42,096 nt of DNA from contig JAHBWU010000027.1 of NCBI GenBank assembly GCA_019636835.1, positions 1-42,096 on the forward strand. Direction: 5' to 3'. This DNA is from Nitrospira sp. (lineage in GTDB: Bacteria; Nitrospirota; Nitrospiria; Nitrospirales; Nitrospiraceae). Below are positions 22,868 to 32,379 of the stretch, one piece after another; the stretch's first letter is position 1; every line of letters starts with the position of its first letter. A program made the translations under genes and the position numbers. The notes under the pieces are model-generated. The model made no database searches. It was not told the DNA's origin and was given only the letters and a program-made list of their open reading frames with translations.

Positions 22868-23644
22868 ATGCCCGTCATCCCAGAAATCCGCATCACGGGC
22901 AACCTTCATGCGTGGGCGCAGGACGCTGCAACCTTCATCCTGTTCGTCAGCGAGCAAGCGATCAAATCTCAAGGCCGATTCATCATCGCTCTCTCAGGAG
23001 GATCCACACCGAAGACGCTCTATCAGGTCCTGGCTGCTCCCGAGTGGAAAACGCGGCTCGATTGGTCGCATATCTTTTTTTTATTCGGCGATGAACGCTG
23101 CGTCCCGCCGGACCATCCGGAAAGCAATTTCAAGATGGCGTACACCTCGCTGTTTCAACCGCTCAACATTCACGAGGATCATATTTGCCGAATGAAAGGT
23201 GAGTATGAAGATCCAACGGCTGCTGCTCTGGAGTACGAGGAGACCATTCGAAGACTGACCACAAATCCCTCATCAAAAGTGCCGCTCATTGACCTCGTTC
23301 TGCTCGGCCTCGGAGACGATGGACATACCGCCTCGCTCTTTCCTGGAACAGCAGCCTTGCGGGAACAGAACAAGATTGTCACGGTTGGCCACGCTCCCAC
23401 AGGCATCAGGTCCCGCCTTACATTGACCCTAGGTGTGCTGAATCATGCAGCTGTGGTACTGTTTCTTGTGACCGGCTCAGGTAAAGCAGAGATAGTCCGC
23501 CGGGTTATCGAGTCGGAATCCGAGGCAGATCGTTCCTTGCCGGCGGCGAAGCTATCGCCGGAATCGGGTCGACTCGTGTGGATGCTTGATCAAGCCGCAG
23601 CGCAACAGCTCACGAAAAAGCGATCACACAGAGAGGGTACATGA
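22868..23644 (+). CDS. pgl: 6-phosphogluconolactonase
   Basis: This 258-residue protein is of the DevB/SOL type that hydrolyses 6-phosphogluconolactone in the oxidative pentose phosphate pathway. Diagnostic segments are ALSGGSTPKTLYQVL, FFLFGDERCVPPDHPESNF, LVLLGLGDDGHTASLFPG and the later LTLTLGVLN block. Length is typical. The ATG begins one base after the pgi stop, and its TGA stop overlaps the glk start as ATGA, so translation of the three genes is probably coupled. No glucose-6-phosphate dehydrogenase gene is seen in the window. Confidence 0.95.
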   Translation: MPVIPEIRITGNLHAWAQDAATFILFVSEQAIKSQGRFIIALSGGSTPKTLYQVLAAPEWKTRLDWSHIFFLFGDERCVPPDHPESNFKMAYTSLFQPLNIHEDHICRMKGEYEDPTAAALEYEETIRRLTTNPSSKVPLIDLVLLGLGDDGHTASLFPGTAALREQNKIVTVGHAPTGIRSRLTLTLGVLNHAAVVLFLVTGSGKAEIVRRVIESESEADRSLPAAKLSPESGRLVWMLDQAAAQQLTKKRSHREGT

Positions 23645-24714
23645 TTCTCGCGGGCGACATCGGAGGAACAAAAACAAACTTAGCCCTCTATGAATGGACC
23701 ACCGAACGAGTGGAACCCCTGCGTCTGGAGAGTTTCCCGAGTGGCGATTACAAATCGCTGGAAGACATTCTCGTCGAGTTCCTTACACCGCCGAAAGAAC
23801 CATCTCCCATAACCTCACTGGAAACCGAAGAGAGAAACAAAGGCGAAACACTTGCCACACCACCTACTACTGAACCGGCGAAGCTGGTGGCCGCCTGCTT
23901 TGGTATCGCAGGACCGGTTATCGACAATCGTTGTCAAACAACGAATCTCCCCTGGGTTATCGACGGCCGGACCATCGCCAAACAGTTCGATATTCCACGC
24001 GTGCAGTTGCTCAATGATCTGGAAGCCACCGCCTATGGCCTTCTGTGGCTGCGGCCAGACGAATTGGAAGTGCTCAATGTAGGAAATCCTCCGAAAAAAC
24101 GGCAAGCGCTTGCACTCATTGCCGCTGGTACCGGATTGGGTGAAGGCATCTTATTCTGGGACGGCAAAACATACCGCCCCATGCCGTCTGAAGGAGGCCA
24201 TACGGATTTTGCGCCAAACAATGATCAAGAAATCGAACTACTTCGGTATCTCCGGAGCCAGTATCTCCATGTGAGCTATGAACGGATCCTCTCAGGACCT
24301 GGGTTACAGGCGATATATGAATTTCTCCGTGACACGAGGAAGAACGAGCCGACGTGGCTTGCGGAAAAGATCAGGGCCGGTAATCCGGCTGCTGAAATTT
24401 CTCAAGCGGGATTGCAAGGACAAGCCGAAATTGCCAAACAAGCGCTGGATCTCTTTGCATCGATCTATGGCGCAGAAACCGGGAATCTCGCCTTGAAGGC
24501 GCTCTCCCTCGATGGTGTGTATGTCGGTGGTGGTATTGCGCCCAAGCTCATCACGAAGCTCCAAGATGGGACATTCATGAAGGCCTTTTTGAACAAAGGA
24601 CGGTACAAACGTCTGATGAGTCAGATGCCCGTGAAAGTCATCATGAACCAACAAACGGCCTTGATCGGTGCCGCGTCCGTCGCAGGGGCTCTCTCGCTCG
24701 CTCCCACACCATGA
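23641..24714 (+). CDS. glk: Glucokinase
   Basis: This 357-residue ATP-dependent kinase phosphorylates glucose. The phosphate-binding motif AGDIGGTKTNLALYE opens the protein, and CFGIAGPV, LPWVIDG, LLNDLEATAYG and AAGTGLGEG follow in the order of the ROK-like Glk (Pfam Glucokinase) fold. SEGGHTDFAP is the substrate-site signature, and VYVGGGIAPK near the end closes the nucleotide site. A short insertion with Glu/Thr/Pro (about residues 45-75) is not usual in E. coli Glk. It overlaps pgl by four bases at its start and rpiA by four bases at its end. Confidence 0.95.
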   Translation: MILAGDIGGTKTNLALYEWTTERVEPLRLESFPSGDYKSLEDILVEFLTPPKEPSPITSLETEERNKGETLATPPTTEPAKLVAACFGIAGPVIDNRCQTTNLPWVIDGRTIAKQFDIPRVQLLNDLEATAYGLLWLRPDELEVLNVGNPPKKRQALALIAAGTGLGEGILFWDGKTYRPMPSEGGHTDFAPNNDQEIELLRYLRSQYLHVSYERILSGPGLQAIYEFLRDTRKNEPTWLAEKIRAGNPAAEISQAGLQGQAEIAKQALDLFASIYGAETGNLALKALSLDGVYVGGGIAPKLITKLQDGTFMKAFLNKGRYKRLMSQMPVKVIMNQQTALIGAASVAGALSLAPTP

Positions 24715-25409
24715 TCTCTGAAAATCTGGACCATCTTAAAAAAGCCGCCGCACTCAAAGCGATGGAATTCATTCGCGACGGCATGATCGTCGGCCTGGGG
24801 ACCGGCTCGACGGCGAAACATCTTCTGGTGGCGCTGGGCGAACAAGTCCGTGCCGGCAAGAAGTTGCGAGGTGTGCCGACGTCACAAGAGACTGCCGCCC
24901 TCGCCAGAGAGTCCGGTATTCCTCTCATCGAGACCGAGAATCGGTGGGAGATCGACGTCGCTCTCGACGGAGCCGATCAGGTCGATCCCGACTTCAATCT
25001 GATCAAGGGCGGGGGTGGAGCGCTCTTAAAAGAAAAGATCGTGGCGGCGTCGGCGAAGCAATTCATCGTGATGGTCGACCATACTAAACAAGTACCGGTG
25101 CTCGGAGGGTCCTTCCCGCTGCCTATCGAGGTGATCCCTTTTGGATGGGGCGGCACTGCGCGCGCAATTGAAGCGCTCACCAAAAGCCGCGTCGTGTTGC
25201 GAGAGCGCAACGGTACTCCGTTTAAGACCGAAGCTGGTCATCTTATCGTTGATGTCCATATCAACCGCATCGATCGGCCGGGTGAACTGGAAACAGCACT
25301 GAACCTCATCCCCGGGGTCGTTGAGACCGGTCTCTTTGTCGGTCGGACGAGCGTCTTGATCGTCGGTACACCCCAAGGCGTTCACACCCTCCATGTCCCA
25401 AGGAAATGA
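24711..25409 (+). CDS. rpiA: Ribose-5-phosphate isomerase A
   Basis: This 232-residue enzyme interconverts ribose 5-phosphate and ribulose 5-phosphate. GLGTGSTAKHLLVALG (about residues 28-43), DVALDGADQVDPD and KGGGGALLKEKIVAA are diagnostic, with the catalytic glutamate and lysine in the last motif. The FPLPIEVIPFGW and VDVHINRIDRPGELE segments complete the family. Length is normal. It ends the sugar-phosphate operon and its last 17 bases would overlap the longest version of the next frame, but I favour a later start for that gene. Confidence 0.96.
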   Translation: MISENLDHLKKAAALKAMEFIRDGMIVGLGTGSTAKHLLVALGEQVRAGKKLRGVPTSQETAALARESGIPLIETENRWEIDVALDGADQVDPDFNLIKGGGGALLKEKIVAASAKQFIVMVDHTKQVPVLGGSFPLPIEVIPFGWGGTARAIEALTKSRVVLRERNGTPFKTEAGHLIVDVHINRIDRPGELETALNLIPGVVETGLFVGRTSVLIVGTPQGVHTLHVPRK

Positions 25410-25551
25410 GTGCTCATTCAGCAGACGAGAAATTCTGTTGGATTTTAGCCGACGGGCCTGCTTCCTTCTGATTGGCCCGATAGCGTATACACTCGTACCA
25501 TCATCCAAATCTATAAACGCCTCAACGACCACTAGGCCACAAGGTGAAGAC

Positions 25552-28134
25552 ATGAGTCCTAATGATGTTTCAGGCAACCATGATCCATATCGGCTGCCGC
25601 GACACGTGATCCCGACACGCTATGACCTACGGCTTGAACCTGATCTCACGAACGCAACGTTCACAGGCCAGGTGACGATCACAATCACGGTCAAACAGAC
25701 CACGCAGACCATCCTGTTGAACGCAGTCGATCTTGTGCTTCAGTCAGCGGAGGCTGAAGATGCGAATCAACGGCAATTCAAGACGCTTATCGAATTGGAC
25801 CACAAGACACAAAGGGCCGGGCTCTCTTTTGAAGAACCCATCCAGCCTGGCGAATGGCGGCTCCATCTTTCCTTTCATGGAAAACTCAACGATCAGCTCC
25901 GTGGCTTCTATCGGAGTACTTACAAGGATGTTTCAGGCACACAGCAGACGTTGGCGGCCACGCAGTTCGAAGCCACGGATGCCCGGCGAGCCTTCCCCTG
26001 TTGGGATGAACCGGATTTTAAGGCGGTCTTTTCAACCACACTTGTGATCGACCCCCAGCTTACAGCCATCTCAAACACGTCGATCGTCTCGGAGTCCGTT
26101 GAGACCAACAAGAAACTGGTGCGTTTTACCGACACCATCAAAATGTCGACCTATCTCGTAGCCTTTGTAGTCGGTCGTCTGGAAGCGACAGAGCCGGTAT
26201 GGGTCGGCAAAACACCTCTTCGGCTATGGACGGTCCCAGGGAAGAAGCCGCTCACGTCGTTCGGACAGGATATTGCGGCGGCATCGTTGAACTTCTTCCA
26301 AAACTACTACGCCCTACCCTATCCAGGGGACAAGCTCGACCTCGTGGCGATCCCGGACTTTGCTTCCGGGGCGATGGAAAACCTCGGTGCCATCACGTTT
26401 CGCGAGACGGCGTTACTCGTGGATCGACGCACCGGAACCCATGCTGAACTCGAACGCGTAGCCGACGTGGTGGCCCATGAGAACGCCCATATGTGGTTCG
26501 GTGACTTAGTCACGATGTCGTGGTGGAACGGATTGTGGCTGAATGAAGCATTTGCCACTTTCATGGAGATGCTGGCAGTGGACGCGTGGAGGCCGGAATG
26601 GAAACGATGGGAGACGTTCAGCGTCGCGCGTGCAGCTGCATTCTCCATCGATGGATTGGTGAGCACGAGGCCGATCGAATACCCGGTTCACGCACCCAAA
26701 GACGCCGATGCCATGTTCGATATTTTGACTTATGAAAAAGGTGCGTCGGTTCTTCGGATGCTGGAGCAACATATTGGCCCCACCGTCTTCCGAGACGGTG
26801 TGCGACAGTATCTTCGCACCCATGTCTATGGCAATGCCGATACGAACAATCTATGGATGGCCCTTGGCACGGTCGCCGACCAACCGGTACCCGAGCTGAT
26901 GAACGGCTGGATCTTTCAACCTGGCTTCCCTTTGGTGACGGCAGAAATGCGGCATCAAGAATTGCGGCTCTCACAACAACGATTCACCTATATCGCGCAG
27001 GCCTCGACGGCCGAGCAGCTCTGGCAAATTCCCATCCAGATTCGGCTGGTGATCGGGGATCGTACGGAACATCGTCGGCTGCTGTTGACGGAGCGGGAGA
27101 CGACTATCGGGATACCGGCTGGGGTCACCTCCATTTTTGTCAACGAAGGAGGGCATGGGTTTTATCGCGTCCGCCATCGATCTCCGCTCCTAGAGCAACT
27201 ACTCGATCGGGGCCTTGATCGTCTGGCGGCCATCGAACGGTTCATGCTCGTCAGTGACGCGTGGGCCACCACAGTGGCCGGGCTCACGGCACTTCCGGAA
27301 TACCTCCGACTCACCGCCCATTTCAAGAGTGAGCGAGATAAGAACGTTTGGGCGGTGTTGCTGGACTCGTTCTCCTTATTGAACCGGATCATCTCCTCGG
27401 AAGATCGGGGAGCTCTCGAAGCTTTTGTATGCGCCTGCGTAAAGCCGGCGATGGACGAGTTGGGATGGGATGCAAGGTCCGGAGAATCGGATCTCATCCG
27501 ACAATTACGCGGCGACCTGCTTGGCGCCCTCGGACGGCTTGGCAATGATGCCGCGATACAACACGAGGCAGCGGAACGGTTTCGACGCTATCGAAAAGAT
27601 CCGGCTACCGCCGACTCGAATGTCGTGCCCGCTCTCGTCGCCATTCTGGCCCATACAGGAGACGAGGCACGGTACGATGAATTCTTAGAGCTCTATAGAA
27701 CGGCGTCTACCCCTCAGGAAGAACGGCGGTACCTGTTTTCCTTGGCCGCATTTCGACACAAGGAATTACTCGCACACACACGGGCTCGAACCATCAACGG
27801 CGAAATCCGCACACAAGATGCTCCCTTCATCATCGGAGCCATGCTCACGAGTGTGTATAGCCGTGAACTCACATGGGATTTTGTAAAAGCAAATTGGGAC
27901 CACATGGACCGGCTGTTCCCGAAACAAGGCCTCAGGCGGATGTGTGGGGGCATCGTCGGCTTGGCGACTCCGGAGCTCGAACAGGATGTGCGAGAGTTCT
28001 TTACCTCCCGGAAGATCGACCTGGGCGGGAAAACTTTGGACCAATACTTGGAACAGCTACGCATTGCCGTCTTATTCCATGAACGAGAAGGACGCACGCT
28101 TCGGGCTGCGCTCGCTGGTTCGCTCGACGACTGA
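25552..28134 (+). CDS. M1 family aminopeptidase
   Basis: The 860-residue protein is a gluzincin aminopeptidase. The exopeptidase motif GAMEN is at 273-277, the zinc site is HENAH at 309-313 with the third ligand E332 in NEAFATF, and a catalytic tyrosine is expected in the following domain. An N-terminal beta-domain (YRLPRHVIPTRYDLRLEPDL) and a long helical C-terminal domain complete the family layout. I chose the ATG at 25552 because AAGGTGA stands five bases before it. A longer frame from 25393 would overlap rpiA and add 53 residues with a hydrophobic, RR-containing stretch, which would make it exported; location is therefore uncertain. It releases N-terminal amino acids from peptides. Confidence 0.93.
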   Translation: MSPNDVSGNHDPYRLPRHVIPTRYDLRLEPDLTNATFTGQVTITITVKQTTQTILLNAVDLVLQSAEAEDANQRQFKTLIELDHKTQRAGLSFEEPIQPGEWRLHLSFHGKLNDQLRGFYRSTYKDVSGTQQTLAATQFEATDARRAFPCWDEPDFKAVFSTTLVIDPQLTAISNTSIVSESVETNKKLVRFTDTIKMSTYLVAFVVGRLEATEPVWVGKTPLRLWTVPGKKPLTSFGQDIAAASLNFFQNYYALPYPGDKLDLVAIPDFASGAMENLGAITFRETALLVDRRTGTHAELERVADVVAHENAHMWFGDLVTMSWWNGLWLNEAFATFMEMLAVDAWRPEWKRWETFSVARAAAFSIDGLVSTRPIEYPVHAPKDADAMFDILTYEKGASVLRMLEQHIGPTVFRDGVRQYLRTHVYGNADTNNLWMALGTVADQPVPELMNGWIFQPGFPLVTAEMRHQELRLSQQRFTYIAQASTAEQLWQIPIQIRLVIGDRTEHRRLLLTERETTIGIPAGVTSIFVNEGGHGFYRVRHRSPLLEQLLDRGLDRLAAIERFMLVSDAWATTVAGLTALPEYLRLTAHFKSERDKNVWAVLLDSFSLLNRIISSEDRGALEAFVCACVKPAMDELGWDARSGESDLIRQLRGDLLGALGRLGNDAAIQHEAAERFRRYRKDPATADSNVVPALVAILAHTGDEARYDEFLELYRTASTPQEERRYLFSLAAFRHKELLAHTRARTINGEIRTQDAPFIIGAMLTSVYSRELTWDFVKANWDHMDRLFPKQGLRRMCGGIVGLATPELEQDVREFFTSRKIDLGGKTLDQYLEQLRIAVLFHEREGRTLRAALAGSLDD

Positions 28135-28307
28135 AGCGCAGTGAATCTCTTTCTCGACCGATTCGTAGACCCTCCGGGGTAGGATTCAAAAAGAGAGACC
28201 TGGAGCCAAGCTTTGTACGTATGTATTGCATTGATACGTATATTCACTTGGTTGTCGCCGCCACTGCATCTCGCTACAATCAATGAACATACTATTTGGA
28301 AAGTCCA

Positions 28308-28814
28308 ATGTCCGATCTCCGCTGTCCGGCCTGCGGGGCGAGCAAAATACGGCTCGCCCACAGAAAATCTCTTTCAGATGTGCTCCTGAGCGGTCTGACG
28401 ATTTATCCGTTCCGGTGCCAGCTCTGCGCCGATCACTTTCGAACATTCCTTGGCCACCGCACGCCCAATCCCCGTCGCAGCTTTGAGCGTGTTGAGGTCT
28501 CCTTCCCGGTCTGGTTTAGGCTGCGTCGATCCAAATACCCAGATGAGATGGGACAGGAAGGCGTGATTGAGAATCTATCGATACGTGGATGCCGGATTCG
28601 TTCTACCGCTTCGGTGGCGATCGGCTCGCGGCTCAGACTGGAATTCCAGCATTCCAACGATTCCTTCCCGATTACTATCGAAGAGGCCGTGGTGCGGTCG
28701 TCAGCCACTGGTGCGATCGGTCTGCGTTTTACCCGACTTGGCCGAAACGATGAGCGGCGCATTCGCCAGCTCATCGACGTGTGGCTGCCGGAACTCTTGC
28801 CATCAAGCCGATAA
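28308..28814 (+). CDS. Zinc-ribbon PilZ-domain protein (cyclic di-GMP receptor candidate)
   Basis: This 168-residue protein joins a short N-terminal zinc-ribbon-like module (C6-x2-C9 and C37-x2-C40) to a PilZ domain (about residues 55-165). The cyclic di-GMP signatures are present: RRSFER (R57 and R61, an RxxxR) and NLSIRG (N89, S91, G94, an NxSxxG). PilZ domains bind cyclic di-GMP and transmit it to motility, secretion or polysaccharide machinery. I chose the ATG at 28308, with GGAAAG four bases upstream; a TTG at 28296 would add four residues. It stands alone, convergent with the ABC permease gene 33 bases away. Confidence 0.85.
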   Translation: MSDLRCPACGASKIRLAHRKSLSDVLLSGLTIYPFRCQLCADHFRTFLGHRTPNPRRSFERVEVSFPVWFRLRRSKYPDEMGQEGVIENLSIRGCRIRSTASVAIGSRLRLEFQHSNDSFPITIEEAVVRSSATGAIGLRFTRLGRNDERRIRQLIDVWLPELLPSSR

Positions 28815-28847
28815 CGGTGATCAGCCGGGTACTTATGGGATTCAGGG

Positions 28848-31517
28848 TTATTCGTGACGAAGCACCGCCAACGGCGGCTGGCCGAGTATCCGATAGGTGC
28901 TGAGAAACCCGACCAGCATGGTGAGTGTGACCGTCGCCGTAAAGTCCATGGCCAACACGGCCGGCTGAAGGCTCCATGAGAGGTCAAACACTGTCTCAAG
29001 GACTGCCCAGGACAGGACGCTGGCCAATGCGCATCCCAGAAGCCCGCCCAATGCTCCGAGGAGCGCGTACTCGGCCGCAAACGAACGCACGATCATGCTG
29101 CGAGTCGCTCCCAGCGCTTTCAGAATGACTGACTCGTACAACCGACGATAGCGCGTCGCCGCCAGGGCCGCTGCCATCACGAGACCACCGGATACGACAC
29201 AGAACAATGCCACGGCACGGATGGCAAGGGACAGCCGATCGAGCACCCGTGCAAAGCTGTCGAAAACCTCGCCCATGTTGATGGCGGTCACATTAGGAAA
29301 GGATGCGACAACCGCTTGCTGCAACGTCACCTCTTCGGACGGGGCGACGCGAACAGTGGCCACATAGGTATGTGGGGCACCATCGAGGGCGCCCGGCGAA
29401 ACAATCATGTAGAAATTCGTGGAAAAATTTCCCCACTCCACTTGTCGAACGCTGCTGATCTCTCCGGTGATGGGTACCCCTTGGATGTCGAGCTCAACGG
29501 TGTCTCCGACTGTGAGACCCAGTTGCTTCGCGGCATCCTCCTCGATCGAGATCAGCGGTTTGGTAAAGACTTGTCCCGGTTTCCACCACTCGCCTTGCAA
29601 GACCTTGTTGTCTTTAGGAAGATCCTGGAGGAACGTCAAGACGTATTCGCGTGTCAGGTACCACTTCTTTCGCCGTTCTTCCTTCTGGGCGGTTTTCTCT
29701 TTCTGCTCTTCCTCCTCGGACGCGGCTTCAAACTTCACGGGCTCGTCCTTGACGGCTGATAGTCGGGATCGCACCAGCGGTGTCAATCGAGGGTTTGGAT
29801 CACCGGAGCGTTGGCGGAGGAGAGCGGTCATCCCTTCTGCTTGATCAGGTTGGATATCAATGAAGAAAAAAGTCGGGGCGTCAGTCGGTCGATTGTCGCC
29901 TACTTGTGTGAGAAGTGAGCGCTCGACGAGCGATACGGTTGTCACGACCATTACGGCGATGCCGATCGCAACCGTGATGCTCATCGCCTGGCTACCTGGA
30001 CGTACGACATTGCCCAGCGCTTGACGAAGGACGAGAGCCTCAGGGCGTGGCCATTTCTTCAGCACCATGAGCACCCCGCGTGCCGACGCACCCAACAGCA
30101 GGACCGCAACGGCAAAGGCTAGGACGAAGAGCAGTCCGACTTTCCAAGACCCAGCTTGCCACACCGACAAGAGCGCCAATCCCGAGCCGATTCCGATTGA
30201 TACCAGAAGTTTTACCCGGTCCAGCTCGCGCCAAGCCGGCCACCATGGTGCCGTTGGATGAGTCGTCGTTGGGCTCAGTGGAGCGATCTCACGGCGGAAG
30301 ATCCGAGCCGGTTTGATATCACGGATCGTCAACAGCGGCCAAAGTGCAAAGAGCAGCGTGGACAGGATGCCCAATGCCAACCCCTTCACAAGCGGAGCGA
30401 GGGCAAGGTCCATCCCATTCTTCGCGAATCCCAATTGGTCAAGGAGATCCGACGCAACCAGAGCCCCGATCATCCACGGGAGTCCTTGGTGAAGCAGCAC
30501 ACCGATCATCAGCCCGACCAAGCTTCCGACCAGTCCGAGGATCATCGCCTGTAATCCATAGGTCCGGATGATCGTGGGAGACTCTGCGCCGACTGTCTTC
30601 AAAATGGCGATCGTATTCAACTTTTCTCGCACAAAGGCGTGAACCGACGTGGCAACCCCCAGGCCTCCTACAAACAGCGCCGTCAATCCGATCAGGCCCA
30701 AATAACGGGTCAGCTGTTCCAACGATTGCTTCAATTGTGGTTGCGCGTCACGGTAACTCGACACGCGGGCAGACTCCGACGCAAGTCGCCCTCTCAACTC
30801 GTAGAGCAGCGGTTCAGGCGCCATCGTGCTTGGGATTTTCAGCAGATATCGTTCCCGAATTCTGCTGCCCACCTTGATCAGGTCAGCCGCGAGAAGTCCT
30901 TCTCGTGACATCAGGACTCGAGGACCAAGGCTGAAGGCATTTGCCATGCGATCCGGTTCCGTCCTGACCACGCCGGTGATGATGAACAGCCCTTGCCCGA
31001 TCCTGAGTTGATCTCCCGCCGTGACTCCCATCCGGATCAGGAGAGACTCCTGCACAACTACTCCAAAACAGGTACGGTCGGGACACCGGCGAGTTTGCCG
31101 GCCAAGAAGATCTTGTAAGTCGCTCTGTGGCTCTAGTCGGAGCGTTCCATATAGCGGATACTGAGGCTCGACGGCCTTGAGCTCTATGATCTGAGTCGGC
31201 TGCCCGCTCCCGGAGGATCCGGCTCTCGCGGCCATCGCGACGAGTTCGCTGACATGGGTGAAAGCGATTCCACGATCGCTCAACGAGTCCAGAACATCCT
31301 GACCTTTAGGACTCATCAAACGAGAGAGTCGGATTTCAAGGTCGCCTCCCAGAAGGCCGCGCGCTTCTTTGGTAACGGCTCGTTCGACCTGTGTTCCAAA
31401 AAGAGAGACCCCGGTCAGTGCACCTACGCCGATCGCAATACAGACCAGGAAATAGAGGAAGTGTCGCCATGCCGCGCGTGTCTCTCGCCACGCCATGTTG
31501 AACATGAAGGAAGTCAT
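28848..31517 (-). CDS. ABC transporter permease, YbbP/FtsX family
   Basis: This 889-residue permease has two FtsX domains: helix 1 (about residues 15-40) with a large periplasmic domain, three helices, a central membrane region of further helices (IGVLLHQGLPWMIGALV, LLVSIGIGSGLALLSVW, VLLLGASARGVLM), a second periplasmic domain, and a final trio. This doubled layout matches E. coli YbbP. With its ATPase it belongs to the MacB-like exporter group that moves lipids or lipoproteins, rather than to true importers. A highly charged insertion (about residues 600-625, EEEEQKEK and EERRKK) is unusual for a periplasmic loop. Its ATG overlaps the ATPase stop by ATGA. Confidence 0.92.
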   Translation of the reverse strand: MTSFMFNMAWRETRAAWRHFLYFLVCIAIGVGALTGVSLFGTQVERAVTKEARGLLGGDLEIRLSRLMSPKGQDVLDSLSDRGIAFTHVSELVAMAARAGSSGSGQPTQIIELKAVEPQYPLYGTLRLEPQSDLQDLLGRQTRRCPDRTCFGVVVQESLLIRMGVTAGDQLRIGQGLFIITGVVRTEPDRMANAFSLGPRVLMSREGLLAADLIKVGSRIRERYLLKIPSTMAPEPLLYELRGRLASESARVSSYRDAQPQLKQSLEQLTRYLGLIGLTALFVGGLGVATSVHAFVREKLNTIAILKTVGAESPTIIRTYGLQAMILGLVGSLVGLMIGVLLHQGLPWMIGALVASDLLDQLGFAKNGMDLALAPLVKGLALGILSTLLFALWPLLTIRDIKPARIFRREIAPLSPTTTHPTAPWWPAWRELDRVKLLVSIGIGSGLALLSVWQAGSWKVGLLFVLAFAVAVLLLGASARGVLMVLKKWPRPEALVLRQALGNVVRPGSQAMSITVAIGIAVMVVTTVSLVERSLLTQVGDNRPTDAPTFFFIDIQPDQAEGMTALLRQRSGDPNPRLTPLVRSRLSAVKDEPVKFEAASEEEEQKEKTAQKEERRKKWYLTREYVLTFLQDLPKDNKVLQGEWWKPGQVFTKPLISIEEDAAKQLGLTVGDTVELDIQGVPITGEISSVRQVEWGNFSTNFYMIVSPGALDGAPHTYVATVRVAPSEEVTLQQAVVASFPNVTAINMGEVFDSFARVLDRLSLAIRAVALFCVVSGGLVMAAALAATRYRRLYESVILKALGATRSMIVRSFAAEYALLGALGGLLGCALASVLSWAVLETVFDLSWSLQPAVLAMDFTATVTLTMLVGFLSTYRILGQPPLAVLRHE

Positions 31518-32293
31518 GATCCGAATATGGGGAAGGGATCCGAGGATAACGGATCGGCAGAAGGTATCCGCTCCGCACCCCGCGAGGCTGCCGAGAAGTC
31601 GTCGAGAGACTCCGAAGAGGCAGGCATGCTGTCGGACTCCAGGCGTCCGTCGCGAAGCGACAGGACACGCTGCATCGATGAGGCCAGCGCTGCGTCGTGT
31701 GTCACAAGCACGAGGGTGGTACCATAATCACGGTGGAGTGAGAGCAGCAACTCGATGACGTGGGCTCCCGTAGAACTGTCGAGGTTCCCCGTTGGTTCAT
31801 CCGCCAATAAGATAGGCGGACGACAGGCAAAAGCCCGGGCCACCGCGACTCGTTGTTGTTCTCCACCGGATAGCTGAACTGGATAGTGCCCCATACGGTC
31901 GGACAGCCCGACTGCGGCAAGCAGTTCAGCCGCCCGATCACCGGCCCGACTCACCCGGCTGAGTTCCAGTGGGACGGCGACGTTTTCGACTGCCGTAAGG
32001 GTCGGGATGAGATGAAACGATTGGAAAATATAACCCACCTTTTCGCGCCGGAAGCGGGCCATCTGACTCTCACTCATGGTCGTGATGTCTGTTCCATCCA
32101 GCTGAATTAACCCAGTGGTCGGTCGATCGAGACCAGCCATCAAGCCAAGCAATGTCGACTTTCCACTCCCTGATGGTCCCACGATGGCCACAGTCTGCTT
32201 CGCCGGGATGTCAAAGGTGATGCGGTCTAGGATCGTGACCGAACGACTTGCCGCCGCCAAAACCATCGAAACATCTTTCACGGTGATCATCAA
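31514..32293 (-). CDS. ABC transporter ATP-binding protein, YbbA/LolD family
   Basis: This 259-residue ATPase has the Walker [10 protein letters not shown] (about 39-47), the Q-loop, the signature [16 protein letters not shown], Walker [13 protein letters not shown] and the H-loop VTHDAALA. Sequence style is LolD/YbbA/MacB, an exporter group. A non-standard C-terminal tail of about 40 residues, rich in Ser, Asp and Pro, follows the last conserved strand. It is translationally coupled to the permease gene. The pair is divergent from a tesA-type esterase gene, the same arrangement as ybbAP-tesA in E. coli. Confidence 0.94.
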   Translation of the reverse strand: MMITVKDVSMVLAAASRSVTILDRITFDIPAKQTVAIVGPSGSGKSTLLGLMAGLDRPTTGLIQLDGTDITTMSESQMARFRREKVGYIFQSFHLIPTLTAVENVAVPLELSRVSRAGDRAAELLAAVGLSDRMGHYPVQLSGGEQQRVAVARAFACRPPILLADEPTGNLDSSTGAHVIELLLSLHRDYGTTLVLVTHDAALASSMQRVLSLRDGRLESDSMPASSESLDDFSAASRGAERIPSADPLSSDPFPIFGS

Positions 32294-32379
32294 AAACCTT
32301 GTTTGCCTTTCGAGATGAGAGGACCAGCAATGTTATTATACTGTACACAGTCAGCGATCGAGTATTGCTTCACATTATC

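Noticed and set aside
25393..25551. Longer aminopeptidase with a possible export signal
   Set aside because: It would overlap rpiA and has no ribosome site, whereas the ATG at 25552 has one; kept only as an alternative.
29316..29844. Plus-strand frames inside the ABC permease gene
   Set aside because: They are antisense to a well-supported gene, with no ribosome site or motif.
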